A DNA stretch of 64,000 bases from Escallonia rubra (lineage: Eukaryota; Streptophyta; Magnoliopsida; Escalloniales; Escalloniaceae). The translations under genes were made by a program, and so were the position numbers. The stretch is from contig JAVXUO010002071.1 in the NCBI GenBank assembly GCA_033065855.1, positions 1 through 64,000 on the forward strand, in the 5' to 3' direction. Positions 35,752 to 47,073 of this stretch are shown piece by piece. Under the pieces are notes generated by a model that saw nothing but the letters and a program-made list of their open reading frames with translations, searched no databases and was not told where the DNA came from. Within the stretch, counting starts at the first letter, position 1. Each line of letters starts with the position of its first letter.

Positions 35752-36067
35752 CTTGAGCAACATTCGTTGTTTCAGTTAATCGAGCAGTCTGTTCGGGCAG
35801 CTTGCTCGGATATTGGATGTACGTCGTTCTTGGGAACATGAATATTGTCAACTGAATTAACCAATGATCGATATGCTAATGTAAGCAATACCTCTTTCAC
35901 ACAATAATGAAGATGACAATATTGGGTAGACGAAACGATATACTTCAAACTGCAGTTGAATTTTATTATAACGGAAACACTTCATCTCTACTCTTCAACT
36001 ATGTTCTATGCTACCTTCCCCCCATAACAAAAAAAAAAAGAGAACGTCTTCGCTTTTCTTCAAAATT

Positions 36068-39000
36068 CTACTGGTAATATTTCCTCAAGTTGTCAGCATT
36101 CCATGTTCGCGGGATCGCCTCTCCTGAAAGTGTTTCCAGTGAATAAGCGCCTGGCCTAAGCACCTTCGATATCTTGTAAGGTCCTTCCCAATTTGGCGAC
36201 AACTTCCCCACAGCTGCCTTAGGGTTCGAGACTTCCAATTTTCTGAGGACTAGATCGCCGACTCTAAATATCCTCATTCGGACCTTTCGATTGTAGAATC
36301 TTGCAACTCGTTGTTTTGTTGAAATCATCCGATCTAAGGCTTGGGCTCGCACATCATCTAATAGATCCAGATTCCCTCTGAGATTCTCTTCGTTTTCTGC
36401 CTCCGAAAACCGTAACACTCGGACCGTGGGGAGACCCACTTCCACGGGTAACAGCGCCTCTGTACCGAAAGATAGGAGAAATGGTGTCTCGCCTGTCACA
36501 GAATGGGGTGTTGTGCGGTATGCCCAAAGTACCTTAGGAAGCTCATCAACCCATGCCCCCTTCGCATCGTCCAGCTTTCTTTTCAACCCTTGAAGGATTG
36601 AGCGATTCATGTTCTCTGTCTGTCCATTAGACTGGGGATGAGCGACCGACGTAAAACGGAGATCAATAGAGAGACCTTCACAAAACCTTCGAAAGTTTGA
36701 ATTGTCGAATTGCTTCCCATTATCTGTGATCAGGATCTTTGGAACCCCAAAACGGCAGACAACGTTCTTCCAGAAAAACTCTTCGCATTTCGACGCCGTT
36801 ATGGTGGCCAATGATTCGGCTTCAGTCCATTTTGTGAAGTAGTCGATGGCGACTATCACAAAACGCCTTTGCCCGGTAGCCATCGGAAATGGGCCCAAAA
36901 TATCCATCCCCCACATTGCAAACGAAATTGGGGAAGTCAAGATACTAAGGGGTGCCGATGGCGTGTGCGTGAGCGGGGCAAATTTTTGACAGCGTTCACA
37001 TCTTTTTGTGAACTTGATCGCCTCTCTCTGCATACCTGGCCAATAATAACCTTGGCGCAAGATTTTGTGCGCCAGGTTTCTTCCCCCCAAGTGTTGTCCG
37101 CAAATCCCTTCATGGACCTCCTGTAACGCATATTCTGCCTCTCTAGGGCTCAGACACTTTAGGTATGGCAGGCTAAAAGACTTCTTATATAGCATCCCAT
37201 CTACAAGTGCAAACCGAGCAGCTTTAGCACGTAAATTCCGCGCTTCACTTTTCTCTAATGGTAACATTCCCGAGACGAGGTACTGAATAATTGGGTCCAT
37301 CCAGCAAGGTTCACGTTCTATTACGTCCACCTCCTTTGAGAGCTGGATACTTCTTTCTTGGAGGAACTCAATGTATACCGCCCGGTTTAACTCCGAAATG
37401 TCCTCGGAAGTCAGTCTTGACAGTGAGTCTGCTTGGGCATTTTGGTCTCTCGGTATGTGGCGAATGGCGAAATTTTTGAACTCTGCAGCTTTCGTTTTCA
37501 CGGCTTGAAGGTATTGGGCCATTCTATCGTCTTTCGCCCCATATTCTCCCAAGATATGATTCACAACTAATTGAGAGTCGCTGTGGACGGCAAGAGAGTC
37601 AACTTTGAGAGAGTGTGCCAACCTTATTCCTGCTAGGAGCGCCTCGTACTCAGCTTCATTGTTTGATGCTTGGAAATTGAAGCGGAGGGCGTACTCAATC
37701 ACAAACTTTTCAGGGCTAATAAGTATAAGCCCGGCTCCGCTACTTCCTACCTTGGAAGAGCCGTCAACATAAAGGAGCCAAGGATCCGAAACTTCTGAAA
37801 GAATCAACTGCGGGGGGTTCTCCGGTATTGTGCACTCAACAACAAAGTCTGATAAGGCTTGAGCCTTAATTGCTGTACGGGGTTGATACCGAATATCAAA
37901 CTCGCCCAGTTCTACCGACCAGTTTACCAATCTCCCCGACGCATCAGGATTTTGGAGAACTTTACCCAAGGGTTGATCAGTCAACACAACTATAGTGTGC
38001 GACTGGAAATATGGTCTCAATTTCCTCGCCGATGTGACAAGGGCTAGGGCCACCTTGTCTATTCGGGGGTACCTTGTTTCCACGTCTTGTAAGACCTTGC
38101 TCATGTAATAAACAGGTCTTTGCTTGCCCTCTTCCTCTCGGATTAAAACCGTGCTTACCGCTACTTCACTGACCGATAGGTATAAGAACAAGTCTTCACC
38201 AGTAACCGGTTTTGTAAGGAGTGGCGGGGACGACAAGTACTGCTTCAATTCTTTGAATGATCTCTGGCATTCTTCGGTCCACTCGAAATCTTTCGCCTTC
38301 CTGATAGCCTTGAAAAATGGGAGACATTTTTCGGCTGACTTGGACATGAACCTTCCCAAAGCCGCCACTCGTCCTGTAAGCTCCTGAACCTGCTTGATTG
38401 TCTTAGGCGACTTCATGGCATGAATAGCGCCTATCTTTTCTGGGTTTGCTTCTATACCTCGTTGAGATACCACGAATCCTAAGAACTTCCCTGATGCTAC
38501 ACCAAACGCACACTTGAGCGGGTTTAGTTTCATGTTATAAGCTCTCAGGATGTCGAAGGTTTCCTTGAGGTCTTCCACATGAGCCTCGGCTTCCACACTT
38601 TTGACCAGCATGTCATCCACGTATACCTCCATGTTTCGCCCAATTGAGTCGTGGAAGATCATGTTAACGAGGCGCTGATAAGTTGCCCCCGCATTTTTAA
38701 GTCCGAAAGGCATGACTTTATAACAATATAATCCCCGTTCTGTAATAAAGGAGGTCTTGGGGATATCATCTACGCACATCTTTATCTGGTTGTACCCAGA
38801 ATACGCATCCATGAAACTTAAGAGCTCATGACCCGAAGTTGCATCAATCAAAATGTCAATTCGAGGTAGCGGGTAGCTGTCTTTTGGGCAAGCCTTGTTG
38901 AGGTCAGTGAAGTCGATGCATATCCTCCAACGGTCGCTCGACTTGGGTACCATCACGACATTGGCGATCCAATTAGGATACGATATCTCCTCAATGAATT

Positions 39001-39298
39001 TTGCTGTCAATAACTTGTCAACTTCTTCTTCAATTTTCACTTGTCTTTCAGGGGCGAATGTCCTCTTCTTTTGCTTGACCGGCTTCTTGAGTGGGTCAAC
39101 ATTCAATTTATGGGTGATCACTTCGGGATCAATCCCAGGCATATCGGATGCCGTCCAGGCGAAGATATCTGAATAGCCCCTTAATAAATCCACAAGCTTG
39201 AGCTTGAGGTTGTCTAACAGACCGGTTCCCACCCTTACTGTCTTCTCTTGATTTCCCGGATATAATTCGATATGGATGAGGTCTTCAGCGGGCTTGCC
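36068..39298 (-). CDS. pol: pol: reverse transcriptase, two RNases H, integrase (Tat element)
   Basis: Copies element RNA to DNA and inserts it. Counting from the codon at 39232, reverse transcriptase spans about 50-230 with the YVDD box at 204-207. The gypsy RNase H is at about 320-460. A second RNase H at about 485-610 has all four acidic residues visible (D490, E526, D552, D602). Integrase has its HHCC finger at 707-748 and catalytic D777, D837, E873 (35 residues between the last two), then a GPYKI-type C-terminal end without a chromodomain. It is open over 1054 codons with no internal break. There is no ATG at its head; it would normally be made as part of gag-pol, but the TGA at 39299 cuts it off. 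Confidence 0.93.
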   Translation of the reverse strand, partial: GKPAEDLIHIELYPGNQEKTVRVGTGLLDNLKLKLVDLLRGYSDIFAWTASDMPGIDPEVITHKLNVDPLKKPVKQKKRTFAPERQVKIEEEVDKLLTAKFIEEISYPNWIANVVMVPKSSDRWRICIDFTDLNKACPKDSYPLPRIDILIDATSGHELLSFMDAYSGYNQIKMCVDDIPKTSFITERGLYCYKVMPFGLKNAGATYQRLVNMIFHDSIGRNMEVYVDDMLVKSVEAEAHVEDLKETFDILRAYNMKLNPLKCAFGVASGKFLGFVVSQRGIEANPEKIGAIHAMKSPKTIKQVQELTGRVAALGRFMSKSAEKCLPFFKAIRKAKDFEWTEECQRSFKELKQYLSSPPLLTKPVTGEDLFLYLSVSEVAVSTVLIREEEGKQRPVYYMSKVLQDVETRYPRIDKVALALVTSARKLRPYFQSHTIVVLTDQPLGKVLQNPDASGRLVNWSVELGEFDIRYQPRTAIKAQALSDFVVECTIPENPPQLILSEVSDPWLLYVDGSSKVGSSGAGLILISPEKFVIEYALRFNFQASNNEAEYEALLAGIRLAHSLKVDSLAVHSDSQLVVNHILGEYGAKDDRMAQYLQAVKTKAAEFKNFAIRHIPRDQNAQADSLSRLTSEDISELNRAVYIEFLQERSIQLSKEVDVIEREPCWMDPIIQYLVSGMLPLEKSEARNLRAKAARFALVDGMLYKKSFSLPYLKCLSPREAEYALQEVHEGICGQHLGGRNLAHKILRQGYYWPGMQREAIKFTKRCERCQKFAPLTHTPSAPLSILTSPISFAMWGMDILGPFPMATGQRRFVIVAIDYFTKWTEAESLATITASKCEEFFWKNVVCRFGVPKILITDNGKQFDNSNFRRFCEGLSIDLRFTSVAHPQSNGQTENMNRSILQGLKRKLDDAKGAWVDELPKVLWAYRTTPHSVTGETPFLLSFGTEALLPVEVGLPTVRVLRFSEAENEENLRGNLDLLDDVRAQALDRMISTKQRVARFYNRKVRMRIFRVGDLVLRKLEVSNPKAAVGKLSPNWEGPYKISKVLRPGAYSLETLSGEAIPRTWNADNLRKYYQ

Positions 39299-39679
39299 TC
39301 ACTCGATTTTGGTTTCATCCCTCAAATCCTCTATCATGAGGGTTTCTTTGGATTTGCTTCGGCATGATGCCATGTAGCACTGCCGAGCCACCACCTGGTC
39401 TCCCTTTACTTCCCCAACTCCATTCTCCGTGGGGAATTTCATTTTCATGTGGTATGTTGATACCACCGCCTTTAGTTGGTTCAACGCTGTTCGCCCCAGA
39501 ATTGCATTATAGGCCGAAGGAATGCGTACCACCACGAAGTCTAACATCAGCTTAGCTTGGGCCGGAGGGGCACCCACGGCTACGGGTAATGTAATGATTC
39601 TCTCGCAAGCAACAGGATGATTAGAAAAACCGTATAGGGGCGTATCTATCTTCCGTAAGCGGTCGGATGGGATGTTCAT
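39299..39679 (-). pseudogene. Protease C-terminal part, Tat element
   Basis: Continues the aspartic protease after the frameshift, overlapping the previous frame as ATGA. The segments VVRIPSAYNAILGR and MKMKFPTENGVGEV are standard for Tat proteases. It ends at a TGA (39299-39301). The following sequence stays open in the same frame into reverse transcriptase, so this is a second in-frame stop. Confidence 0.85.
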
Positions 39680-41607
39680 TTTTGAAATGCTTCATAAAAA
39701 AGTACTTCCGCCGAGCTCCCATTGTCTACAAGGATTCTCTTCATGTCAAAGTTCCCTACCCGGAGTGTAACGACTAGGGGGTCGTCATGAGGTGTTCTCG
39801 TGTCTCCCACATCATCATCAGAGAAGGATATTGTTGGGGCGGGTTCTATCTTCTGCTTCTTAACTAACGGCCCCATAGTTGTGAGGACTTCTCTTGCGTA
39901 AGCTTTTCGTCCGTGTCCGGAAGAACCTCCTGCAGCAATTCCTCCTGAGATAGTATGGATGACTCCCGCATTTTCTTGCGCTTCTTCTCTTCTTGCTAAA
40001 GGAGTGGCTTCCCTCTTTTCATTCCTTCGATTGACATACCCTCGCAAGTGTCCGCGTTTGATAAGAGCTTCTATAGCACGCTTGAGCGATTCACACATGT
40101 CGGTGGTGTGGCCATGGTCGTTGTGATAACGGCACCACAAACTCTTATCTCTTTGATTGGGCGCCGATCTCATCATGTCTGGTCTTTCCAGTATCTCTTT
40201 ATCCTTTATCTCATGAAGAATCTGCGATGGTCTTGCAGTCAATGGCGTCATATTATTCATGTCGAACATCTCTTTGGGGCGCCTTTCGTCCCTTCTTGAA
40301 CGCTTAGAACCCGGTCCACCTCTTGGACTATTTTCTCGAGCTCTCTTTTCTTGCTCTTGTCCTTTGTGGGTTTCTAAGTACTCTTCGGCCTGGATGTACT
40401 TGTTGGCCTTATCCAACAAGGCGCTCATACTTCCGGGTGGGCTCTTATTTACCGCAAATGCAAATTTGGTTGTAGGACGTAGCCCGCGCATAAAAGTCGT
40501 GTACTTTACCGATTCATCAAGGTTATCTATTTCTAACGTCGCCGCATTAAAGCGTCCCAAATACCGCGACAAAGACTCGTTCCTTTCTTGGACCACGTTG
40601 AGAAGACTTGCTGAATTCTTCCTCTGAGTTCGGCTGCTCACAAAATGTTTCTGAAACAAGTCAGACAGTTGTGCGAAAGAATGGATGGTCCTAGGTCGCA
40701 GAGACTTAAACCATGCATGCGCCGCCTTCCTCAAAGTGGTTGGGAAAGCCCGGCACATGACGGCATCTGAGACCTGGAGGAGCAGCATATTTGTTTGAAA
40801 CTGGTAGACGTGCTCTCCAGGGTCTCCGCTCCCATCATATAAATCGCACTGCGGCATTCAAAAATTCGGGGGGAGTTTCGCCTTCTCAATTGTTTTGGAC
40901 AGAGGGTATCCTGAGTCTTCCCTTGAGGGAGTGAATGCCTCCGGGCAAGGCCCAGAGATAGTTTTGTGAGAAGTTCGCCCTTGGGGACGCACTTTTCGTA
41001 TGGAGCCATGAATTCGTCCTTGGGGACAATTCCTTTGGTTCGCAAAGCGTTGACCCCGAATTTCGCTGCCTACAACAGGAGGGGAATTCGTGCTGTTCTC
41101 TACTGACATCCCGTGTCGACAACACGAAGCACTTCTGGTGACATATTTTTCGGCTTCTTCTTCTGGCTGATAGCTGGGATCAGTCTCTGATTTATACTTT
41201 CGACCATAGCTGGACCTTGAGGTCAGTCTAAGATGAAGGTCACTGGGGTCAAGGCGTGTCTGGGAAATCGTCGGGGCCACCTCTTCAAGCTTTTTCTGTA
41301 AGGTGGTTACCACACCCTTAAGCTCGTGGACTTCTCTGGTCAGATCCGCATTCGGAGTGTCAAACAGCTTTTTGGTTAGGCGATGGCGCAAGTCTCCCCT
41401 TTTTAGAAGTGGGGTCGGGGAACGAGTTCCCTGGGTGCTGTCAGTCGTCTTCGGGGTGACTGAAGTTACATTAATCCAGTCATTACTAGAATGTTGTTGG
41501 GATGGTGTTGGTTGCCGACTTCTTCGGCGGGAGCCGCTTGATTTCGCTCGTCGATTTTGGACAGAGCGACTGGCTGGAGGAGTGTTTGAAGGTGATTGCC
41601 TAGCCAT
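39676..41607 (-). pseudogene. gag: gag and start of protease, Tat element (one in-frame stop)
   Basis: Gag forms the virus-like particle. I chose the ATG at 41607, just after the primer site. The first part has a basic Arg/Ser-rich head and a short coiled coil (about 41290-41350). A TGA at 40858-40860 interrupts it; the next codon is in the same frame and the capsid-like retrotransposon gag domain follows (LYDGSGDPGEHV near 40840, LRKAAHAWF, FVSSR). Then come a zinc-knuckle variant C-x2-H-x5-H-x4-C (about 40130) and the protease active-site segment VDNGSS near 39715. The frame ends at 39676 because an A run is one base short, which shifts the protease into the next frame. The TGA may come from a CGA or AGA codon; readthrough is possible but not shown. 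Confidence 0.88.
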
Positions 41608-41620
41608 ATTCCTTGTCGGT

Positions 41621-41636
41621 CCCACGGATGGCGCCA
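41621..41636 (-). other. Primer binding site of the Tat element
   Basis: On the minus strand TGGCGCCATCCGTGGG starts three bases after the 5' LTR. A TGGCGCC start is the usual plant Tat/Athila type. The gag ATG follows after only 13 bases (41607), a very short leader. Confidence 0.75.
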
Positions 41637-41639
41637 AAA

Positions 41640-42060
41640 TGTTACTACTTAAATCTTGATTGGAACCACAGCTAGGAAATGAGCCTGCAAAATAGAAACA
41701 CAGAGTGACCACCGGGGATGTTCCGGTGGAGGCGGCTCCGATGCTGAAGTCAGAACAATGCTACTAGGGTAGGATTGTGAATAATCGAAAATGCACTGGG
41801 TGCTAGTGTGTGTACCTGTCCGTGTACCTGAAGATCTCGCCTCCTATATAGCTGAGCTCTAGACTCATTTCTTCTTTAGAACTCTCTTCTGCCTGATCTT
41901 CTTGTAGAAGTGTTATATTAGGACTCTTCCTTTAGCACTTGAGTCCTTAACGGCTTCTATTACCTCCCTTAGGTTTTATCCCGTTACAGGTTTGTTGGTC
42001 CACTCAGTCAAACATGCCACGTGTCATCAGTCGGTTGGGTGGATATATTTAGCAATATCA
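41640..42060 (-). repeat. 5' LTR of the Tat element
   Basis: 421 bp, TG...CA, next to the primer site and gag. A TATA-like box on the minus strand near 41844-41852 is the likely promoter for the genomic transcript. Confidence 0.95.
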
Positions 42061-42065
42061 AAAAG

Positions 42066-42490
42066 GATTTGGTGACTTGAGACTGAATTGGAGATAAGAA
42101 CTTCACTGAGTACTTTTGCTGGATCTGAGACAAAGGTTATGAGAATAAGATCAAACAGTTTGCTCGTCTAATGACTACTTGACCTCTATAGCAAGTATAG
42201 AAGAGACTGGTCTTATTAAGGAACTTAGCTGTATTGGAGCTAACACTCACTTTCAAGTTTGAATACTTTGATGAAAGCTAATCACGACAAAAATTACATT
42301 ATTTGGAGATTCAGAGGGAGGAAATAATAATACACGCCGACTCTTAGCGCAACATGTGTCACGCTACTCAGATCAGATATCTATTTTGCACCACCTCCTA
42401 TCCCTTAATCATGAGGAGCCTTAATCATCTCGAATTTTCTCTTCAGAATAAGCATGAGATGATTGCCTTTTGGTAGGAGAAGGTAGCTCA
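42066..42490. repeat. Fragment of a dispersed repeat, also at 49455-49640
   Basis: Positions 42320-42490 match 49455-49640, including AGATATCTATTTTG and TAGGAGAAGG-AGCTCA. At 42490 the match is cut by the LTR that starts at 42491, so the chromovirus-like element inserted into this repeat. Its class is unknown. Confidence 0.55.
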
Positions 42491-44212
42491 TGTAATACCC
42501 TGAACCTTTGTATGGTCTAGTCGGTTAATTTATTTTGTTAGCGACAATAATTATATGTAATATTTAACGTCGGTTGGATTGAGCGATTTCTTTGACCTTT
42601 AGCGATGAATTTGGAGAGCATTACAATTATGATCTTTAGCGACAATTTTAGAATCATAAGTTAATTATAATTTAACAATAACAGTTATAACTGATATTGA
42701 TTGAGGTCTTTACTGACGATTAGCGTTAACGATATTTTTTAAAAATATTTAGCGATAATTTTTATACTCTATAGTTAGCACGATATTTTATTAGCAACTC
42801 TAGCGATGATTAGTGAAACGGGGTCAGTTACAAAACTACATTTAAATTAGGGGCTATTGAAGAATTAAAAGATTTCAACAAATCTGACTTTATTTTTAAA
42901 AATCATGTCAACCCTTTAAATTTGGATAGTGAGGGAACCAAGAAAGGAGATTAGGGAAGATTTTAAGACATTACCCAAAAAAAGAAAAAGTTAAAGAGAA
43001 AACAGAGAAAGAGAGAGAATATATAGATAGAAGGACACAATATTCATGAGAGAGAGAAAGAGAGAGGGAGAATTACAACAAAAAATGGGAAGAACGAAGC
43101 ACAACTTTGACGAATTCCATTTAACAGGAGGAGAATGCAATACCCCAATCTCAAATTTGCTTTACGATCAATTGCAATATTTTACTCGGACTATTAGCGA
43201 CCATTACTTGTTAGGTGAGACTTCACGGTTTAGTAACGTCTTAACGGTATAAATGGAGAAACGGTGAATTGTAGAGATAGTATTTACAGTGTGGAGGAGC
43301 TTGTCATTTAAGAATGTTGATAGGATCAGTCATGATTAAGAAGAGCGATCTAAGGAACATCAATGTTGAGGACGCTTTTCATTTCAATGAAGTTGACTTA
43401 TGATGGTGGGAAGGGAATATTTTTTGTTGACTTATGAAGTTGACTTATGATTGTGAGACATGAATTTCGGTGAAAAGGTTAAATAGCGCTCAACCATTAT
43501 CTTGGCTACTATAAAAGTTACATAGTAAAAGCGTAGTGTTTGGAGATTGTCAATACCGTAAATTTCGAGGAAGAAATTTTTGTAAGTGGGAGAGAATGTA
43601 ATACCCTGAACCTTGGTATTTTCTAACCGGTTAATTTATTTTGTTAGCGACAATAATTATACATAATATTTAGCGTCAATTGGCTTAAGCGATTTCATTG
43701 AAACTTTAGCGACGAATTTGGAGAGCATTATAATTATGATCTTTAGCTACAATTTTAGAATCATAAGTTATAATTTAACGATAGTAGTTATAACTGATAT
43801 TGATTGAGGTCTTTACTGAAGATTAGCGTTAAAGATGTTTTTTAGAAACCTTTAGCGACAATTTTTATATTCTATAGTTAGCGCCGATATTATATTAGCA
43901 ACTATAGCGACGATTAGTGAAACGGGGTTAGTTACAAAACTACATTTAAATTAGGGACTATTGAACAATTAAAAGATTTCAACAAATCTGACTTTATTTT
44001 TAAAAATCATGTCAACTCTTTAAATTTGGATTGTGAAGGGATCAAGAAAGGAGATTAGGGAGGATATTAAGACATTACCCAAAAAAAAAAGTCAGAGAGA
44101 GAAAATAGAGAAAGAGAGAGAATATATAGAGATAGAAGGACACAATATTCGTGAGAGAGAGGAGGATTACAACAAAGAAGAGGATGAACGGAACATGACT
44201 TTGACGAATCCT
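42491..44212 (+). mobile_element. Ty3/gypsy remnant, chromovirus-like, internally deleted
   Basis: Two direct repeats begin TGTAATACCCTGAACC at 42491 and 43597 and match over about 620 bp. Before the second, the sequence NFEEEIF-coding then AAGTGGGAGAGAA (43584-43596) is the standard end of pol and polypurine tract of Tekay/Del-type chromoviruses. Only about 465 bp lie between the first LTR piece and this tract, so gag and nearly all of pol are gone. The repeats differ by roughly a tenth, so it is old. The second LTR may continue past 44212. Confidence 0.7.
43584..43596 (+). other. Polypurine tract of the chromovirus-like remnant
   Basis: AAGTGGGAGAGAA lies immediately before the 3' LTR start TGTAATACC. 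Confidence 0.7.
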
Positions 44213-45618
44213 TACGAAGAGTTGGATCTTGTTGTTAAGGTAATATATGATTCTTACTTGTGGGTTTGTTAGTAATGCTAAGAATTTAACTTGTGTGTGA
44301 AGTCTGTGTGTTTGGGGAAGGAGTGGACTGCTAGATTGGTGAGGAAGAAGGGATGCGCAGAGAGATAGGGAAAACGCTGAGAGTTCAAACATTGAACTTA
44401 GAAGTGTCACTAAAAGATATCCTATTCCAACAGTTTCTTTCCAAAATTTTAAGATATATCTAAAAATTTATTTGGACAAAGTCCAAAAGAGTAACTCATA
44501 TTATTTTTGTATGACCTACAACCTAGAATTTGTTTAGAGTTTTTTTAGTTCGGCAAGCATGCTAAATGATTTTATCCGAACAAGGGATTTTGGTGCATTT
44601 TAAAATAGTAAATTAAATTATTAAATTTTTAAGCTTTTACAATAATATTATATAGCTAAGATAGGGTACTTTCTAAAGTTTTTAAAGTTGTTTGCTATTT
44701 TTAGCGTTGTTACTCGAGTAGCGCTCAATGGGATATCGCGTAGCGCTTTACTATTACAAGAATTTACTAAACTATTTTTAGAGACCATTTCTGAATAGAT
44801 TTAGGCAAAATACAAAATTAAAACTTTCCTTATTTTTGTGAAACCTTAGACGTGGAATTTTCTGAGCATGAGAAGGGTCTCAAATAATTTTACTTAAATT
44901 TTTTTTTTGAATTATTTAGTATAGTAAACAAAATTATTTTTAGCCAAAAACTTTACAGTGATCTAAACTTACTAAGACGCTTGAGTGACTGAAATGTGGT
45001 GGCATTCCAGTGCTGTTTGATATATTTTTGAAATAGGAACATTAGCGCTCAATTTAAGAAGCGGTTTAGGATTACGAACAAAGAATTTTCAGAAAGGCCA
45101 TTCTTGTTCGAAAAACCCATCTAGTTGTTTAAAAAGATGTTTTTGGGTTATTTCTGGGTGTGTAATGATACGTTAGGCATCAGGGGTAAATAGGTAATTT
45201 TACACAAGTCTAAGGGTATTTTTGTAATTTTACTCGCTTGGAGAAATTTAGCACCTAGGCACAATTGAATGACAAAAAATAACATCCGGATGATTTATTA
45301 TTTAGGTTCCGATAGACAAGAGTTATGACAGACTTGGGAACTAGAGCCGCTTAGTTATTCATGTAAGTACTCCTGCCATGTTCCTCCCTACACCTTATTT
45401 TCCAATATATGTGTATGTATACGTGATTTTTTAAATGGGCATTTTAAGTAATTTTGATACTCTTGCTTTTGTGTAACTGATTTGATGAGAAAATAAGTTA
45501 TAATTGCCATGGAAAGTGTTGTATTGCTTTTTGAGAACTCTGTGTTAATCATATTATCGTGAGGTTAATATTGATTGATGTGTCCCATATCCACGGGTCC
45601 TGGTCAACGAGACTATAA
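44213..45618. other. Probable remainder of the 3' LTR, no gene seen
   Basis: AT-rich with TAGCGCTC pieces at about 44720 and 45045 that echo motifs in the LTR region. The end of the LTR and the target duplication cannot be fixed. No coding sequence was found. Confidence 0.4.
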
Positions 45619-47059
45619 TGTTAGTCCTAGGGTTGGATAACCTAGGCTTACATATTATTTTGATGATAACTACACATTGATTATGTTCAAATGTGTGCTT
45701 TGACTGTATTCTTAGTAGGTATATACATGCACACTCATGAAGATACATTTGAGAAGTTGGATAGATGGATTAAAGCCAAAGAAGCTTAAAGTTATAGTGA
45801 ACATGTTATAGAAGCTTCATTAAGTCTAATGTCAAAGAGCAACAAATAATGCATCGGTTAAGTTACTATCGATTATAATTGATCTTTCCTATTATGTAAC
45901 TAGTCTTGGTTTGATGCTTGGATTGATGACTATGACCTAAAAAGACCTTAGGACACCTTGTGCATTGCATGTGAGTTCATAACCTTTCACACAAGTGTGG
46001 TTCTTGAAAATGAGTGAACTTTGGAGCTCACTCAGATTTTCTCAAAAACTATTTTGGTGCTAATCTTTTCATATCTTGATAAAACTTTTTATTAGCTTTC
46101 CAATGCAAAAAGCGGCATCTCAATCCAATTTTTTTAGAAAACGTTATGCCCAAAATAGGAAAGGGGGTTCCGTGAGGCACCTGATAGGCAGTAGAGTAAT
46201 ACAGTCGACTATATTTGAATCCAGTCCACTGCATTGGTCAAAATTCAGCTCCAACAGCTATTTTCGAGGACAAGACTCCAACGACTATTTTAGGGGGAAC
46301 CCAGTCGACTGCATTGGGAATACAGTCTACTGCAATGACAGTTTTGCCCATATTTTGCCTATAACGGCAATATTTCATTTGCTCTCTATATAAATGATTT
46401 GGGCTTCATCATTCCCCATGGAAACCACATTCTAAGCCTCCATTCATTAGAGAAACATCAAAGCTCATTGATTAAACTTTTCTCTCTTCATCTTCATGAT
46501 TTTACATCGTTAAAGAGAGCATCTTTGTGAGCATTTCTTTGATTGAGAGTGAGCATACTTCAAGTCATCAATTCTCTCATCTCTCTATTGTACTAGAGCT
46601 TCATTTGTACTCATTTCCTTTCAAGAGGATTTCTTTGTACACAATTGATCTTTGTAAACGGATTGTGATCAAGGCTTGGGTTTGTTAAGTCTTGGGTGAG
46701 CTTTGTCGATTCAAGGCTTGTGCTTGGTGTGGGGATATCACCAAGTGTTGTAAGGGTTTGATCTAAACCCGGAAGAAGATTGTTGCTAGTGGATTCTAGT
46801 GCTCTTGCAAGGGACTTCTTTGAAGAGGTGGATATAGGCTTGAGGGTAGTTCAAGCCGAACTATTTAAATCTCCTTGTCAAGTATCTCTAACTCAATCTC
46901 TTTACTTATTGCTTTTTAATTGTTTGAGATTATTTATTTAGCATCTTCATTGAAGTATTACTTGGTTTGTTTGAGATTTATGATTGTGCTTAGTTTAAAC
47001 TGCCCATTAATTTTCAAAAACCCTATTCACCCCCCTCTAGGGTTGTTTTATTGGTTTCA
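45619..47059 (+). repeat. Putative 5' LTR of a SIRE-like copia element
   Basis: It ends in TTTCA at 47059, two bases before a Met-tRNA primer site, after a CCCTATTCACCCCCCTCTAGGG stretch (46 bases back), as is usual for this lineage. The start TGTTAG at 45619 is a guess. Inside are a TATA box (46387-46395) and, upstream of it, four variants of a CAGTCGACTGCATTGG-like motif (about 46200-46335), likely in U3. Confidence 0.6.
46387..46395 (+). promoter_or_regulatory. TATA box of the copia LTR
   Basis: TATATAAAT lies about 670 bases before the LTR end, downstream of the repeated motif, consistent with a U3-R boundary. Confidence 0.5.
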
Positions 47060-47061
47060 AG

Positions 47062-47073
47062 TGGTATCAGAGC
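47062..47073 (+). other. Primer binding site of the copia element
   Basis: TGGTATCAGAGC lies two bases after the LTR end and is complementary to the 3' end of initiator Met tRNA. Confidence 0.75.

Larger units (their letters stand above)
31054..42060 (-). mobile_element. Ty3/gypsy retrotransposon, Tat type, full length (11.0 kb)
   Basis: LTRs of 421 bp lie at 31054-31474 and 41640-42060, flanked by a perfect 5-bp target duplication AAAAG (31049-31053, 42061-42065). I count three differences between the LTRs, so insertion was recent. Coding order on the minus strand is gag, protease, reverse transcriptase, RNase H, a second RNase H, integrase. The double RNase H and absence of a chromodomain place it with Tat elements. 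Downstream of pol it has a 4.6-kb region with a spliced opposite-strand gene (33231-35237) and a GC-rich tandem array (31600-32905). gag-pol contains three lesions, so this copy is probably not autonomous. Confidence 0.95.

Noticed and set aside
46049..46393. Short frames on both strands in the copia LTR
   Set aside because: They lie in U3, overlap a repeated motif and have no domain.
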